Assembly: GCA_026389585.1 (NCBI GenBank) | Contig: JAPLHP010000030.1 | Coordinates: 1 to 44,641, forward strand | Direction: 5' to 3' | Source: Chloroflexota bacterium | Lineage (GTDB): Bacteria; Chloroflexota; Dehalococcoidia; UBA2247; RBG-13-53-26 | DNA: 44,641 nt | Shown here: piece by piece, positions 34,697-43,027 of the stretch | How the letters are laid out: every line of letters starts with the position of its first letter | Position numbering within the stretch: position 1 is the stretch's first letter | Made by a program: the position numbers and the translations under genes | The notes under the pieces: generated by a model | Told to the model about the DNA's origin: nothing | The model's input: only the letters and a program-made list of their open reading frames with translations | The model's database searches: none

Positions 34697-36823
34697 ATGA
34701 CATCCAGTTTATCGGAAGTGGAATGTTTCAAGGAGACGCTGAAAAAGTACGGCCTAACCGATTCGGCTGATGTGCTCTTGAAGGCAATCAGAGCATCTTA
34801 CCTTAGCGCCGGACGTTTAGCCCCGGAAGTGGCATCACGGCAAATAGAGGTCCTCCAGCAGCTAGGGGTGGGCTGGCCGACTCTAAGTGAGCGCGGCAAG
34901 GTAATCGGACGAGAGCTTGTTGACATTGACCTTAAGGCTTCAGAGGAGGTCCTGAACGAAATTGTGTCGCGATATCCCCCAGCGATAGTGGGACTCTTCC
35001 TAAGAGCCGCATCCCAGGGTGCGGATGTCTATTCTTTGAGAGTGCCGGAAGACGCATACGACTTCGACGGCGTCACCTCCATTTCATCATCGACCGACTT
35101 GATTGGTCACCGGAGGATCCTTCCCCACATTACTCACTTGGGAAGCGATCTTGCACAGCAGCAGTTAGCCATCGAGTATAAAGACCGCGCATACAAAGGG
35201 GCAAAATGGGTGGCGGTGTTCATCTACCTGACCGCTGATGCAGCAGAAAAGCTCAGAGGGCTTGTCGGGGTCAATATGACTTTCCTAGATGAGGTGGAGG
35301 ACGCCATCCAGAATTTCAACCTACTGGGTCGATCTCCCGTACCCACCCTAGCAGAGTTCGAGAGGAACGGCGTGTCCAGGGAAATGCTGGAAGGTTCTGT
35401 CAAAGAGGCTATCAAAGAGGGGATCGTGACCAAGGTGGTAAACGACGGACCGGCATTCTTGGTGATTGACCGAGACCGGTACAAGGCCGTAGTGTTTCGG
35501 CCTCTTCTTGACCAAATTATAGAAATGCTGCTGCGACAGGGCTCCATTCCTGAGAAGAATCCCTGGCCCGTTGTGCCGAAGAAGCAGTTGAGCTCCGCCT
35601 CTCCCGATAGCAAAGGAGAGATAATTCTGGGGGTCACTGAGCGCGCAATGGAGCAGGGCCTATTGGGGTGGGTAGATAAGCGTCGAGTGCTGCTAAGTCT
35701 AAGCATCGGCCTAGACGAGGAAACTGGAGAGGAAAAATCTCAGACCATAAGCGTTTTTGGCGTTCAGGGCAGTGGTAAGAGCTATACCACTGGCGTCATT
35801 CTGGAGATGGGCGTCATGTCGATTCCGAACATTAACCAACTAACAGAGCCCCTTGCTGCTGTTGTATTCCACTACAGCAAGGATGAAGGTTACCCCCCAG
35901 AGTATCTGGGACTTCGGTCGCCTAACAGAATACAGAAGGATTTGCACTCACTCAAGGAGGCCATAGGTGCCATGCCCCAAGCAGTGGAGAAAGTCATCTG
36001 CTTGGTGCCAACTTCACGGTTAGAGGAGCGCCGCAGAGAACTCCCAGGTATAGATGTGCATCCGTTGTTATTCAATCCTAATGAGCTAAGCACCGATGAT
36101 TGGCAGCTTCTGATGGGTGTGCCTGGTAGTGACACCTTGTACATGGAGTACGTCAAGGCTATCCTGCAAGACTTGAAGCCCCCAATTGGTGTTGAGAGCA
36201 TTTGGGACACCGTTGAGCGGTCGGAAATGTCATCTGGCCAGAAGCGGCTGGTGGCCCTCCGCCTCGAGCTGGCCCAACGCTATCTCCATGAAGGGGTATC
36301 CTGGAACGACTACGCTCAGCCCGGCCTCCTAACCATACTAGACATCCGAGATAAGATGATCGATGAGCTTGCGGCGATGCGCCTTTGCCTAGTCTCCCTG
36401 CGCCGTTTTCAGAATCTTAGACTCCGGGGCCAAAGCATTCCGAAGCTTGTTGTATTAGATGAGGCACACAAATACCTTCACACCGACTTCGCGCAAGAGG
36501 TCGAAACCTTGGTACGAGAGATGCGCCATAAAGCAACCGCTCTAGTAATTGCCTCACAAGACCCGCTGTCGATACCTGACAAAGTTATCGGCCTGTCCTC
36601 TATCGTCATCTTGCATCGTATGACATCCCCGGACTGGCTCCGGCACATAAAGCGCGGATGCGCTGCCGTCGCCAACTTGAAGCCCTCGGACGTCAGCTCA
36701 CTTGGGAACGGAGAGGCTTACGTCTGGGCCAAGGAGGCCACGGATCGACGCTTTACAGAGGGGTGTGTGAAGACGCACATCCGCCCTCGGGTAACCCAAC
36801 ATGGGTTTCATTCAATACATTGA
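34697..36823 (+). CDS. HerA/FtsK-superfamily ATPase
   Basis: A 708-residue protein. The ATG at 34697 has AGGAGG six bases upstream and is chosen over the in-frame TTG at 34691. The N-terminal part (1-70) looks like a small helical or winged-helix region. The ATPase starts with Walker A GVQGSGKSYT near 355-364 and has Walker B KLVVLDEAHKYL near 583-594. The sensor-like strand ALVIASQDP follows, and near the C-terminus LGNGEAYVWAKEATDRRF resembles the closing hairpin of HerA proteins. HerA-type ATPases form hexameric DNA pumps and occur in defence systems with a nuclease partner; no NurA, SIR2 or DUF4297 gene is seen beside it. The next gene encodes a coiled-coil protein. Confidence 0.82.
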   Translation: MTSSLSEVECFKETLKKYGLTDSADVLLKAIRASYLSAGRLAPEVASRQIEVLQQLGVGWPTLSERGKVIGRELVDIDLKASEEVLNEIVSRYPPAIVGLFLRAASQGADVYSLRVPEDAYDFDGVTSISSSTDLIGHRRILPHITHLGSDLAQQQLAIEYKDRAYKGAKWVAVFIYLTADAAEKLRGLVGVNMTFLDEVEDAIQNFNLLGRSPVPTLAEFERNGVSREMLEGSVKEAIKEGIVTKVVNDGPAFLVIDRDRYKAVVFRPLLDQIIEMLLRQGSIPEKNPWPVVPKKQLSSASPDSKGEIILGVTERAMEQGLLGWVDKRRVLLSLSIGLDEETGEEKSQTISVFGVQGSGKSYTTGVILEMGVMSIPNINQLTEPLAAVVFHYSKDEGYPPEYLGLRSPNRIQKDLHSLKEAIGAMPQAVEKVICLVPTSRLEERRRELPGIDVHPLLFNPNELSTDDWQLLMGVPGSDTLYMEYVKAILQDLKPPIGVESIWDTVERSEMSSGQKRLVALRLELAQRYLHEGVSWNDYAQPGLLTILDIRDKMIDELAAMRLCLVSLRRFQNLRLRGQSIPKLVVLDEAHKYLHTDFAQEVETLVREMRHKATALVIASQDPLSIPDKVIGLSSIVILHRMTSPDWLRHIKRGCAAVANLKPSDVSSLGNGEAYVWAKEATDRRFTEGCVKTHIRPRVTQHGFHSIH

Positions 36824-36996
36824 GAGGGCACATGACGCCAATACTCGGCGACACCGAATACCCGTTAGGTCGCAACGGAATCCTTGACGCGCCGAATTAT
36901 AGGTCCGCGGCAGGCATGGCACAAGGCTCCGCCTTTTTGGATCACTACTGCACAATATAGCGGTTTGTTCAATTAGAACCACGAGAATACAAGAGG

Positions 36997-37025
36997 TTGA
37001 CCTTCTCACGCAGATGTACAATAAT
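36997..37025 (+). promoter_or_regulatory. Promoter of the coiled-coil gene, implying a leaderless transcript
   Basis: TTGACC (36997-37002), 17 bases, AATAAT (37020-37025), five of six matches in each hexamer. Transcription would begin at about 37031-37033, on the ATG itself at 37031. No Shine-Dalgarno sequence is present there. Confidence 0.55.
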
Positions 37026-37030
37026 CGGGC

Positions 37031-37903
37031 ATGGACCACTCCGCGCTAGACCAGCTGATAGACCTGCTCGAAAGCGAAGCCGAAGAGATCGAGCCGCTTC
37101 GCACCCGTTGGAAGCCGCTCTGGAACTCCATTCGCACAATAGGCGCCGCGTTTAGGGAAACGCGCTATCCTACGCGGGAAGAGAAAGATCAAGCTTGGCA
37201 TCGCTTTCAGAGCCTCGTTGAGCGGGTAAAGCAAGAGCAGAATTCGGAGAGAACGCAGCGCGAGAACCTGGAAAACACATCTGACCGCTGGAAGGACGAG
37301 ATCATGGTTCTCGCTTCCGAAGCGACACCACCAAGCAGCTTCGAGGAAAGTGTCTATGCCGTCACTTTTGGGATAGTTGAAACGGCCGTCAAAGGAGCGG
37401 TTAACGCGCTTCTCCCAGGACCAGAAATTGACGAAACCAAGGACATGTTATTGCACTGCTCTGGGAAGCTCCGAGAGGGTTGGAACCTTCTGTCAGAGCA
37501 TAAGGTTGAAATGCTTGGTCGGCACAAGAAGGAAGCATTTGATGCACTTAGCGACGCGCAAGCAAAGCTTGACGCGGCTTGGGAGAGATGGCGTGAAGCA
37601 AAAGGCAGAGCTTGGGAGGCATTTCGCGAACAAAAAAGGCAAGGGAGAGAAGCATTTGAAGATCGAGTGCGCGCCAATATTGAAAAACTTCAGGAGCGCC
37701 TTGACAAACTAAGTGGTGTCTTACACCACAAGGAATCTCATCTCGATGAGCTGCGCGACAAGCAAGCGTCTGCATGGAGTGACGATTTCAGGGATCGCGT
37801 TGGAGGTTGGATTGATGAAGAAGAGAGTGCCATTCAGGATATAGGAGCGAAGATTGACCAGATTGAGGAATGGCTAGAAGAAGAGCGCTCGAAGCTAAGG
37901 TAG
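37031..37903 (+). CDS. Coiled-coil protein, possible partner of the HerA-like ATPase
   Basis: A 290-residue protein with no recognised family. Residues 1-90 and 150-290 are strongly charged and helical, with long heptad-like runs (ERWREAKGRAWEAFREQKRQ, DKLSGVLHHKESHLDELRDK). Between them about 105-135 is hydrophobic (YAVTFGIVETAVKGAVNALL) and could be one membrane-associated helix. No nuclease motif is seen. It follows the HerA-like gene by 207 bases on the same strand but has its own promoter. Its position makes it a candidate partner, not more than that. Confidence 0.65.
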   Translation: MDHSALDQLIDLLESEAEEIEPLRTRWKPLWNSIRTIGAAFRETRYPTREEKDQAWHRFQSLVERVKQEQNSERTQRENLENTSDRWKDEIMVLASEATPPSSFEESVYAVTFGIVETAVKGAVNALLPGPEIDETKDMLLHCSGKLREGWNLLSEHKVEMLGRHKKEAFDALSDAQAKLDAAWERWREAKGRAWEAFREQKRQGREAFEDRVRANIEKLQERLDKLSGVLHHKESHLDELRDKQASAWSDDFRDRVGGWIDEEESAIQDIGAKIDQIEEWLEEERSKLR

Positions 37904-38214
37904 GAAAGAGCAAGGCGGATTGAGAGCACAATCGTCCATCCTGTTGCATCACACAGAAGCCTGTTCTGTTCAATTGGCAACTTGGGTCCAGAATGTTCAT
38001 GGCGTGTCCAAAGTCGGGCCCTCTTGGGGGCTTCTTTTTGCACATCCCACTGTATTTCCACAAGCCCTCGTAATATTCGAAGCTGAGGTTGCATTCCATT
38101 CGGTTGACTACCTCACTTCATTGGCCTAGAATCCTTCGCTGTTTTTTTCATGCTCCTGGTATAGTGCTACACGATTTGACAATGGCCCAACTCGATGTAG
38201 AATATTGGGCAATC
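37904..38214. other. Gap between the coiled-coil gene and the insertion sequence
   Basis: No gene is supported. A weak terminator-like GCCC-tcttgg-GGGC followed by TTCTTTTT lies at 38018-38039. I looked here for the missing remainder of the ISAzo13-type transposase and did not find it. Confidence 0.4.
38018..38039 (+). terminator. Weak intrinsic terminator candidate
   Basis: A four-pair GC stem GCCC/GGGC with a six-base loop followed by TTCTTTTT, about 115 bases after the coiled-coil gene stop. The T-run is good and the stem short. Confidence 0.35.
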
Positions 38215-40148
38215 TAGCCCATGTTTGACAAGAGGGGTTAAGGGTAGCTTCAAGAAAGGGGCTTTGGGGGCATGTCTGTCACTACAAAGGCCTTTTTGAC
38301 CTCTTGTTTGGTCTTATGGGAGAGAAAGGGAGGTTATCCCCATGGCCCCCAGCACTTCGCGGGCCCGGTGGCTACCGGAGGTCACTCCCCGCTTCACCTC
38401 TGACCCCACCCCCATCTCTACCACGCTTATGGTGCGCAAGGCTTCGAATGCCGCTTCTCCCGATAGCTTGCTGCCGTGAGCCTTCAGCTTCTTCTCCAGG
38501 GCACGTTTGAGGAGAAGGGCCAGCGCCGCGACGAATATGTGCCCCTGTACACGCGCAGCGGTGTGATGGTAGATCGGCCGCATCCGGATGACATCCTTCA
38601 GACTCCGAAAGGCCCTCTCCACCTCGCTGAGACTCTTGTAGGCTGCTACTGCCTCTACTGCCGTTATGCCCTTTTCCTCTGTTTGGATAAGATACTTCCC
38701 CTCATACGCCTTCTCCCGCTCCAGGTTCGCCTGCTCAAAGTAGTGGAATTCCCCTTCCTTCAGCTCCCATCCGTAGTAGCGATGACCGCGGTGCCTTAAG
38801 AGTATCCGGCTGGCTGCAGCTCCAATCTTCTCCGGCGACTTGATCTGTCCCTTGCTTACCCTCGCCCTCAGACCCTCAAGCTCTACTCGGGTCCTTTCCA
38901 TGGCCTTCTCCCGCATCGCCCTCTCATATGCCAGCCGCTCCTCCGACTCCACTACAAAGACACGTACGCCCCTCTCATCACCGGCCACCTCTTGTACCAG
39001 AGTCTTCCCTTCCCCGGGACACTCTTGCCATGACCCTGTCGCCTTCTGTATGAGCTCATAAATGCCCTCACGCCTCCTCCGCTTCAGTCCCACCAGATAG
39101 CCCTGCTGCCGATCCCGAAGCATGGTCAGATTGTCCGAGGTCACCATCCCCCGGTCCCCGACAAAGACCACGCGCTTGAGCCCAAAGCGCCTCTGTAGAT
39201 CATCTATGACGCCGGCTACTGTCTTGGAGTCGTTCAAGTTGCCGGGAAAGACATGATGGGCTATAGGCCACCCGTTTATCATGACCACACCCACCTCCAC
39301 CTGCCGGTTCTTGCCCCTACCATCGCGGCTATACCCATACCGCCCCAGTTCCTGTGGTCCCTCTCCTTCAAAATAGGTGGAGGTGAGATCATAGAATACC
39401 AGCTCCACCTCCAGGGCAAACAGGTCACGCAACCTGAAGAAAAGCTCCTGCTCTATCCGCTCCTTGTTCTCCACCAGTTCATTCAGCGTGCGGTACCAGC
39501 GCTGTAGCCAGCTCAGGTTCACCTGCACTCTATCGTGCTCTTCCCACGCCGGTAACCACCTTTGGCCATGCCGGTCACAGACATAGTCCGTTTCCAGCCA
39601 CGAGGCCAGGTGATGTTCACTCCCTGGAGAGCAAAGACGATTGGCTGCCAGTACGAAAGCCCTCTCTGCCAGGGAGTTGTCTCTTTCCCTCTGACCTCCG
39701 ATGCCGTCCAGGATACCCTCCAGCCCAAACTCTTGCCACAGGTGTCTCATGACCATGACAGGCCCATAGCAGGCCGACTGTGTGGGAATCACCTGGCTCG
39801 ACTTCACCCAGCTATCCGGGATGTCTCCCTTCTGAAGGAGACGCACCAGACTATCGAGATGGGCACAAAGCAGGTCCCTGCGGCCAAGGTTGACGACTAC
39901 CTTCTGCTTGTTGACGCCGTTCTCCCGGTACGACTCCACCAGGCGAAGGTATTCGTGCTTCTCGCCCTTCTTGCCACGGGCCTTAACGGATCTGAGAAAC
40001 ATGGCTGTCACTGCTGACTATAGCAGACCACAGCCAGCATGTCAAGCCAATGCTGTCACTACGCGTCAAAAACCGCCAGGCGTCAGATCCAACCCTCCCA
40101 AAGCTAAACCTCCCCCAATAACAATGTCAATTTGTCAAACATGGGCTA
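38215..40148 (-). mobile_element. IS1634-family insertion sequence, complete
   Basis: The ends are perfect 17-base terminal inverted repeats: TAGCCCATGTTTGACAA at 38215-38231 and its complement at 40132-40148. They enclose one intact transposase gene. The length is 1934 bases. No short target duplication is seen directly outside the ends; IS1634-family elements are known for long and variable duplications, so this is not decisive. The right end interrupts an ISAzo13-type transposase remnant. Confidence 0.88.
38314..40002 (-). CDS. IS1634-family DDE transposase
   Basis: A 562-residue transposase from the ATG at 40002 (MFLRSVKARGKKGEKHEYLRL in the frame, the family's usual opening); a GTG three codons earlier is less likely. 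The DDE core is visible with VELVFYDLTSTYFEGEG for the first Asp, VVFVGDRGMVTSDNL for the second, and the C-terminal block SEVERAFRSLKDVIRMRPIYH for the Glu region. The gene has no frameshift and is probably functional. Confidence 0.92.
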   Translation of the reverse strand: MFLRSVKARGKKGEKHEYLRLVESYRENGVNKQKVVVNLGRRDLLCAHLDSLVRLLQKGDIPDSWVKSSQVIPTQSACYGPVMVMRHLWQEFGLEGILDGIGGQRERDNSLAERAFVLAANRLCSPGSEHHLASWLETDYVCDRHGQRWLPAWEEHDRVQVNLSWLQRWYRTLNELVENKERIEQELFFRLRDLFALEVELVFYDLTSTYFEGEGPQELGRYGYSRDGRGKNRQVEVGVVMINGWPIAHHVFPGNLNDSKTVAGVIDDLQRRFGLKRVVFVGDRGMVTSDNLTMLRDRQQGYLVGLKRRRREGIYELIQKATGSWQECPGEGKTLVQEVAGDERGVRVFVVESEERLAYERAMREKAMERTRVELEGLRARVSKGQIKSPEKIGAAASRILLRHRGHRYYGWELKEGEFHYFEQANLEREKAYEGKYLIQTEEKGITAVEAVAAYKSLSEVERAFRSLKDVIRMRPIYHHTAARVQGHIFVAALALLLKRALEKKLKAHGSKLSGEAAFEALRTISVVEMGVGSEVKRGVTSGSHRAREVLGAMGITSLSLP

Positions 40149-40329
40149 AGGTGAGCTCCTCGCATCCTAACGAAATGGCGCGGCGCGAGACCCCTGTTTC
40201 ACGCGAGACGATGGAAATCCCACTATAACCAATAGCGGTGGCTTCCGCTGCAGCCACAATCCTCCGAAGACGCTCATCAAGAAAGCCTGCCAAGGATTCA
40301 AATCGTTGTTTGATCAAATGCGTATCCAT
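40135..40329 (-). pseudogene. N-terminal remnant of an ISAzo13-family transposase, cut by the IS1634 element
   Basis: A 64-codon frame from the ATG at 40329. It reads FLDERLRRIVAAAEATAIGYSG and then ISIVSRETGVSRRAI, the helix-turn-helix start of ISAzo13-type transposases. Homology stops at CEEL, right where the IS1634 terminal repeat begins (40148), and the last codons LAHV come from that repeat. The remainder of the gene was not found on the other side of the IS1634 element, so a deletion accompanied or preceded insertion. Confidence 0.75.
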
Positions 40330-40335
40330 GTCCTA

Positions 40336-40364
40336 AATATAGCATAGAATACTATAACTTGCAA
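40336..40364 (-). promoter_or_regulatory. Promoter of the ISAzo13-type remnant
   Basis: On the minus strand: TTGCAA (40359-40364), 17 bases, TATATT (40336-40341). AGGA lies directly before the ATG at 40329. The nearby TGTCACTAAATAA may be part of that element's left end. Confidence 0.45.
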
Positions 40365-40384
40365 TGGTTATTTAGTGACAGTCC

Positions 40385-41452
40385 CTAAGCAAAGCACCGC
40401 CAGTAGCTCCTAAGGTTCTCTTTGACTTCCTTTATGACCGTTTTTGTTTCTTTAAGTTTGTAGTCAGTCTTGAGAGAGAACAAGAAAGGTTCCGTAAACT
40501 CGAGGTCGAGTTTGGCCAGCCCTGAGACCAAGGAAAGCCACCCGTAAGGCAGGACTGTTTGGTTGTATCCGCTTCCAAGGAGATCGACTGCCTTTCCATC
40601 ACATACTCTTTCGGCGACTTCTCTCACTTTTCTGCCGATCATTTCGAAGCCCTTGAGAGTAAGCCCCAAGTCAGTCAGCTCATCGGCGAAGTGGGGGTCA
40701 GAGCCCCCGTTTCTGATGATTATCTGGGGGGCAAATTCCTCTGCCAGAGGAGTGAATATTTCATCCAATACGCATTCGTAGGCATCATCGGAGGCTCCTG
40801 GAGGTAGAGGCACATTTACAGTGAAACCCTTGCCTTCTCCCTCCCCGATTTCATGGGCAAAGCCGGTTCCTGGATAAAGGGTTCGGGGGTCCTGGTGAAT
40901 ATCGATGAACAACACCATCGGATCTTGGTAGAAAATCTGGCAGGTTCCGTCTCCAGCGTGAGCATCGGTGTCAAGAATCAGAATCCTCTCCAGACCGTGG
41001 TTCTCAATTAGATTCTTAACGCATACAGCCACATCGTTGTAGATGCAAAACCCTGCCCCGTAGTTACTTTTGGCGTGGTGTAGGCCGCCGCCAACGCCAA
41101 CGGCATTGGTGAAACTGCCCTTCCAAACGAGTTCTGTTGCTGTTAGAGAGGCTCCGACGATTAACCTGGCAGCTTTCTCCATTTCTGGCTGGAGGGGAGT
41201 GTCCGGGCTGAGAAACCTGTAGCTGGGTAACCAAATCCCCTTGGAGTCACCTTGCAGGAAGTCGATGTAGTTTCTATCGTGAACAAGGAGTAATTCTTTG
41301 TCTGTTGCATACCTCGGCTCGACAACTTCAAAGTTGTTGACCTTCTCCGTCAGCAAGTTCATGAAGTTGGCATACCTATCACTCCTGAAAGGGTGCCCAG
41401 GGCCGAAATCATAACCTTTTATCTGCTCACTATATGCTATAGCTAGCGTCAT
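40385..41452 (-). CDS. Histone deacetylase/AcuC-family deacetylase
   Basis: A 355-residue member of the HDAC/AcuC/acetylpolyamine amidohydrolase superfamily, zinc-dependent amidohydrolases in the cytosol. The catalytic His pair is H125-H126 in GVGGGLHHAKSN, followed by GAGFCIYNDVAV. Zinc ligands are D163 and H165 in LDTDAHAGDGT (the usual second His is Ala here) and D252 in NGGSDPHFAD. The closing LLGSGYN is present near 294. The substrate may be acetyl-CoA synthetase lysine, polyamine or another acetyl amide. It lies 66 bases downstream of the DnaJ-like gene, same strand, with GGAG close to the ATG. Confidence 0.88.
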   Translation of the reverse strand: MTLAIAYSEQIKGYDFGPGHPFRSDRYANFMNLLTEKVNNFEVVEPRYATDKELLLVHDRNYIDFLQGDSKGIWLPSYRFLSPDTPLQPEMEKAARLIVGASLTATELVWKGSFTNAVGVGGGLHHAKSNYGAGFCIYNDVAVCVKNLIENHGLERILILDTDAHAGDGTCQIFYQDPMVLFIDIHQDPRTLYPGTGFAHEIGEGEGKGFTVNVPLPPGASDDAYECVLDEIFTPLAEEFAPQIIIRNGGSDPHFADELTDLGLTLKGFEMIGRKVREVAERVCDGKAVDLLGSGYNQTVLPYGWLSLVSGLAKLDLEFTEPFLFSLKTDYKLKETKTVIKEVKENLRSYWRCFA

Positions 41453-41518
41453 CTGGCTCCATAATCACCGATAACAGATGGCGTACTGGTTACTTGCTTG
41501 TGCCAGGGGCTCTGCCAT

Positions 41519-42187
41519 CTATTTGATTTTGACCCGAATCAAGATGTCTCCAGGGTGGTTGTCTGTTATGTTGCATGCATTGCTCATTTTCAGGACACTG
41601 CCTGTTTTCACCCCAGGGGGGATTCCTACCTCCATTCTCTTGCCTTTCCGGGTCAACAGCTTCCTTACTCCCTGGGCAGCTTCATCGGCAGAGATTGCCA
41701 ATTCATAGCGAATATCTTGCCTCCGTGTTCTTTTGGTATGATCGGTGGTCTCGTCTGCATTAGTCCTGCCCCGTGGCCAAGTCTCAAACCTGATGCCGCC
41801 ACTTGGCCCGCCATAGGTTCTGAAGGAGAATGAGCCTCCTTTACCTTTAAGGATGTCACCGAATATTTCGTCAAGGAACTCGTGGCCCAGACCGGCTCCG
41901 TTGAATTCCCGCATCAAATCTTCAAAGGTAGTTCTGGTAGCAGTGCTGCCGAAGATATCACCAACATTGCCGGTTATTCCAAATTGATTGTACTGTCTCC
42001 TTTTCTCTTTATCCCCCAGGACTCCATAGGCCTCGTTTATTTCCTTGAACTTCTCATTGGCCCATTTCTCGTTTCCAAGATTGCGATCTGGATGGTATTT
42101 CATGGCCAGGTTTCTATAAGCTTTCTTCATATCCTGGTCGCTGGCATCCCCAGGAACACCTAGAATCTGATAGTAGTCCTTAACCAT
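41519..42187 (-). CDS. DnaJ/CbpA-like co-chaperone, shortened
   Basis: A 222-residue J-domain protein. The J-domain fills residues 1-70, with the HPD motif at 32-34 in YHPDRN. A glycine/phenylalanine-rich linker follows ([19 protein letters not shown]). There is no zinc-finger domain, and only one C-terminal beta-domain ([17 protein letters not shown] to [11 protein letters not shown]) is seen where full CbpA/DnaJ have two. It should stimulate a DnaK ATPase. No dnaK or grpE is nearby. No Shine-Dalgarno sequence precedes the ATG. Confidence 0.87.
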   Translation of the reverse strand: MVKDYYQILGVPGDASDQDMKKAYRNLAMKYHPDRNLGNEKWANEKFKEINEAYGVLGDKEKRRQYNQFGITGNVGDIFGSTATRTTFEDLMREFNGAGLGHEFLDEIFGDILKGKGGSFSFRTYGGPSGGIRFETWPRGRTNADETTDHTKRTRRQDIRYELAISADEAAQGVRKLLTRKGKRMEVGIPPGVKTGSVLKMSNACNITDNHPGDILIRVKIK

Positions 42188-42554
42188 TATTGTATTGAAG
42201 ATTGGTTCTGTGTTATTTTGCCCAGTCAGGGTTATGAGCGATTCGAACGCAGGTCAGTGATTCAAACGCTCGATCATAGAGTATAGCACACCGTAATAAG
42301 CTTTCTTGTATACAATTTGTCATTTGATATTAAGCTGGTAGAGAGAGCATGCAGATTGCCATATTAGTGATTTATGCCTGGTTGATGATTGAGGATGAAT
42401 CTTGATGAAAAGTTCAGGGCCCGAGTTGATTTCTCATCAACCTGGGCCCATTTGAACATGAACAGGGCTATCAGGATTGGCCAGACTTACACCTATACTA
42501 CAAACATGCTGCCACTGGCGTAGTATTCTCGGTGCAGAAATCCTCTTGTTCTCT
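42188..42554. other. Gap with the terminator of the acyl-CoA cluster
   Basis: No gene is supported in this 367-base gap apart from the terminator listed separately at 42407-42456. Presumed promoter bases for the DnaJ-like gene lie at its left end but I could not define them. Confidence 0.4.
42407..42456 (-). terminator. Strong hairpin terminator of the MaoC/thiolase cluster
   Basis: GGGCCC (42417-42422) pairs with GGGCCC (42444-42449), and inside them GTTGAT pairs with ATCAAC (42425-42430 and 42436-42441). Outer bases TTCA/TGAA extend the stem. On the minus strand it is followed by CTTTTC. Position, about 100 bases after the maoC-like stop, fits the end of that transcript. Confidence 0.6.
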
Positions 42555-42965
42555 CTAGCCGAGGTTCATCACGCGGCCACTGGCTGCGGCCACTACTTCT
42601 TTATGTTGATTGGTGAACGTGGACTTCATGGAAAAGAGCAGCATTTTCCTCTTGTCGTTCGACTTGTCCTCGACGCCGGTGAACTCATTCACAATGGTGA
42701 TGGTGTCGCCCGCTTTTATCGGCTTGAGGAACTCCCACTCCCCCCCGGCATCAACGATGCCGGGGTACGGAAACGGAGGCATCTGCGCGCCCTCTCCCAT
42801 TAGCATTGCGGCAGCCAACATTCCTGGCGGCAGGCGACCGTGCCACTTTGGATCAGGGTCACCAATGGCTTCACAGTACCGCTTGATCATCGTCTTGTCG
42901 ATCTCGAAAACGGTGGGCTTACCCTTGTTTCCGACAAACTTCTTCATTTCATCCATGTTCAACAT
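42555..42965 (-). CDS. MaoC/FAS1-like hot-dog dehydratase
   Basis: A 136-residue single hot-dog domain protein of the MaoC N-terminal (FAS1-like dehydratase) type. Typical blocks are FVGNKGKPTVFEIDKTMI, KRYCEAIGDPDPKW and GGEWEFLKPIKAGDTITI. Such proteins hydrate enoyl-CoA or serve as subunits of a two-part dehydratase. AAAGGAGAA lies seven bases before the ATG. It follows the thiolase-like gene by 62 bases on the same strand. A second MaoC-type partner may lie outside the window. Confidence 0.85.
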   Translation of the reverse strand: MLNMDEMKKFVGNKGKPTVFEIDKTMIKRYCEAIGDPDPKWHGRLPPGMLAAAMLMGEGAQMPPFPYPGIVDAGGEWEFLKPIKAGDTITIVNEFTGVEDKSNDKRKMLLFSMKSTFTNQHKEVVAAASGRVMNLG

Positions 42966-43027
42966 ATCCCGTTCTCCTTTCGTGGACTTCTGCGATAGAG
43001 ACAGCCCAGATGATTATTCTATAACTG

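Noticed and set aside
36658-36960. 100-codon plus-strand frame past the HerA gene end
   Set aside because: Mostly an alternative frame of the HerA-like gene; the extension has no start signal of its own.
37788-38099. Minus-strand frames that could continue the ISAzo13 transposase
   Set aside because: Translations have no similarity to the expected middle or end of that transposase family.
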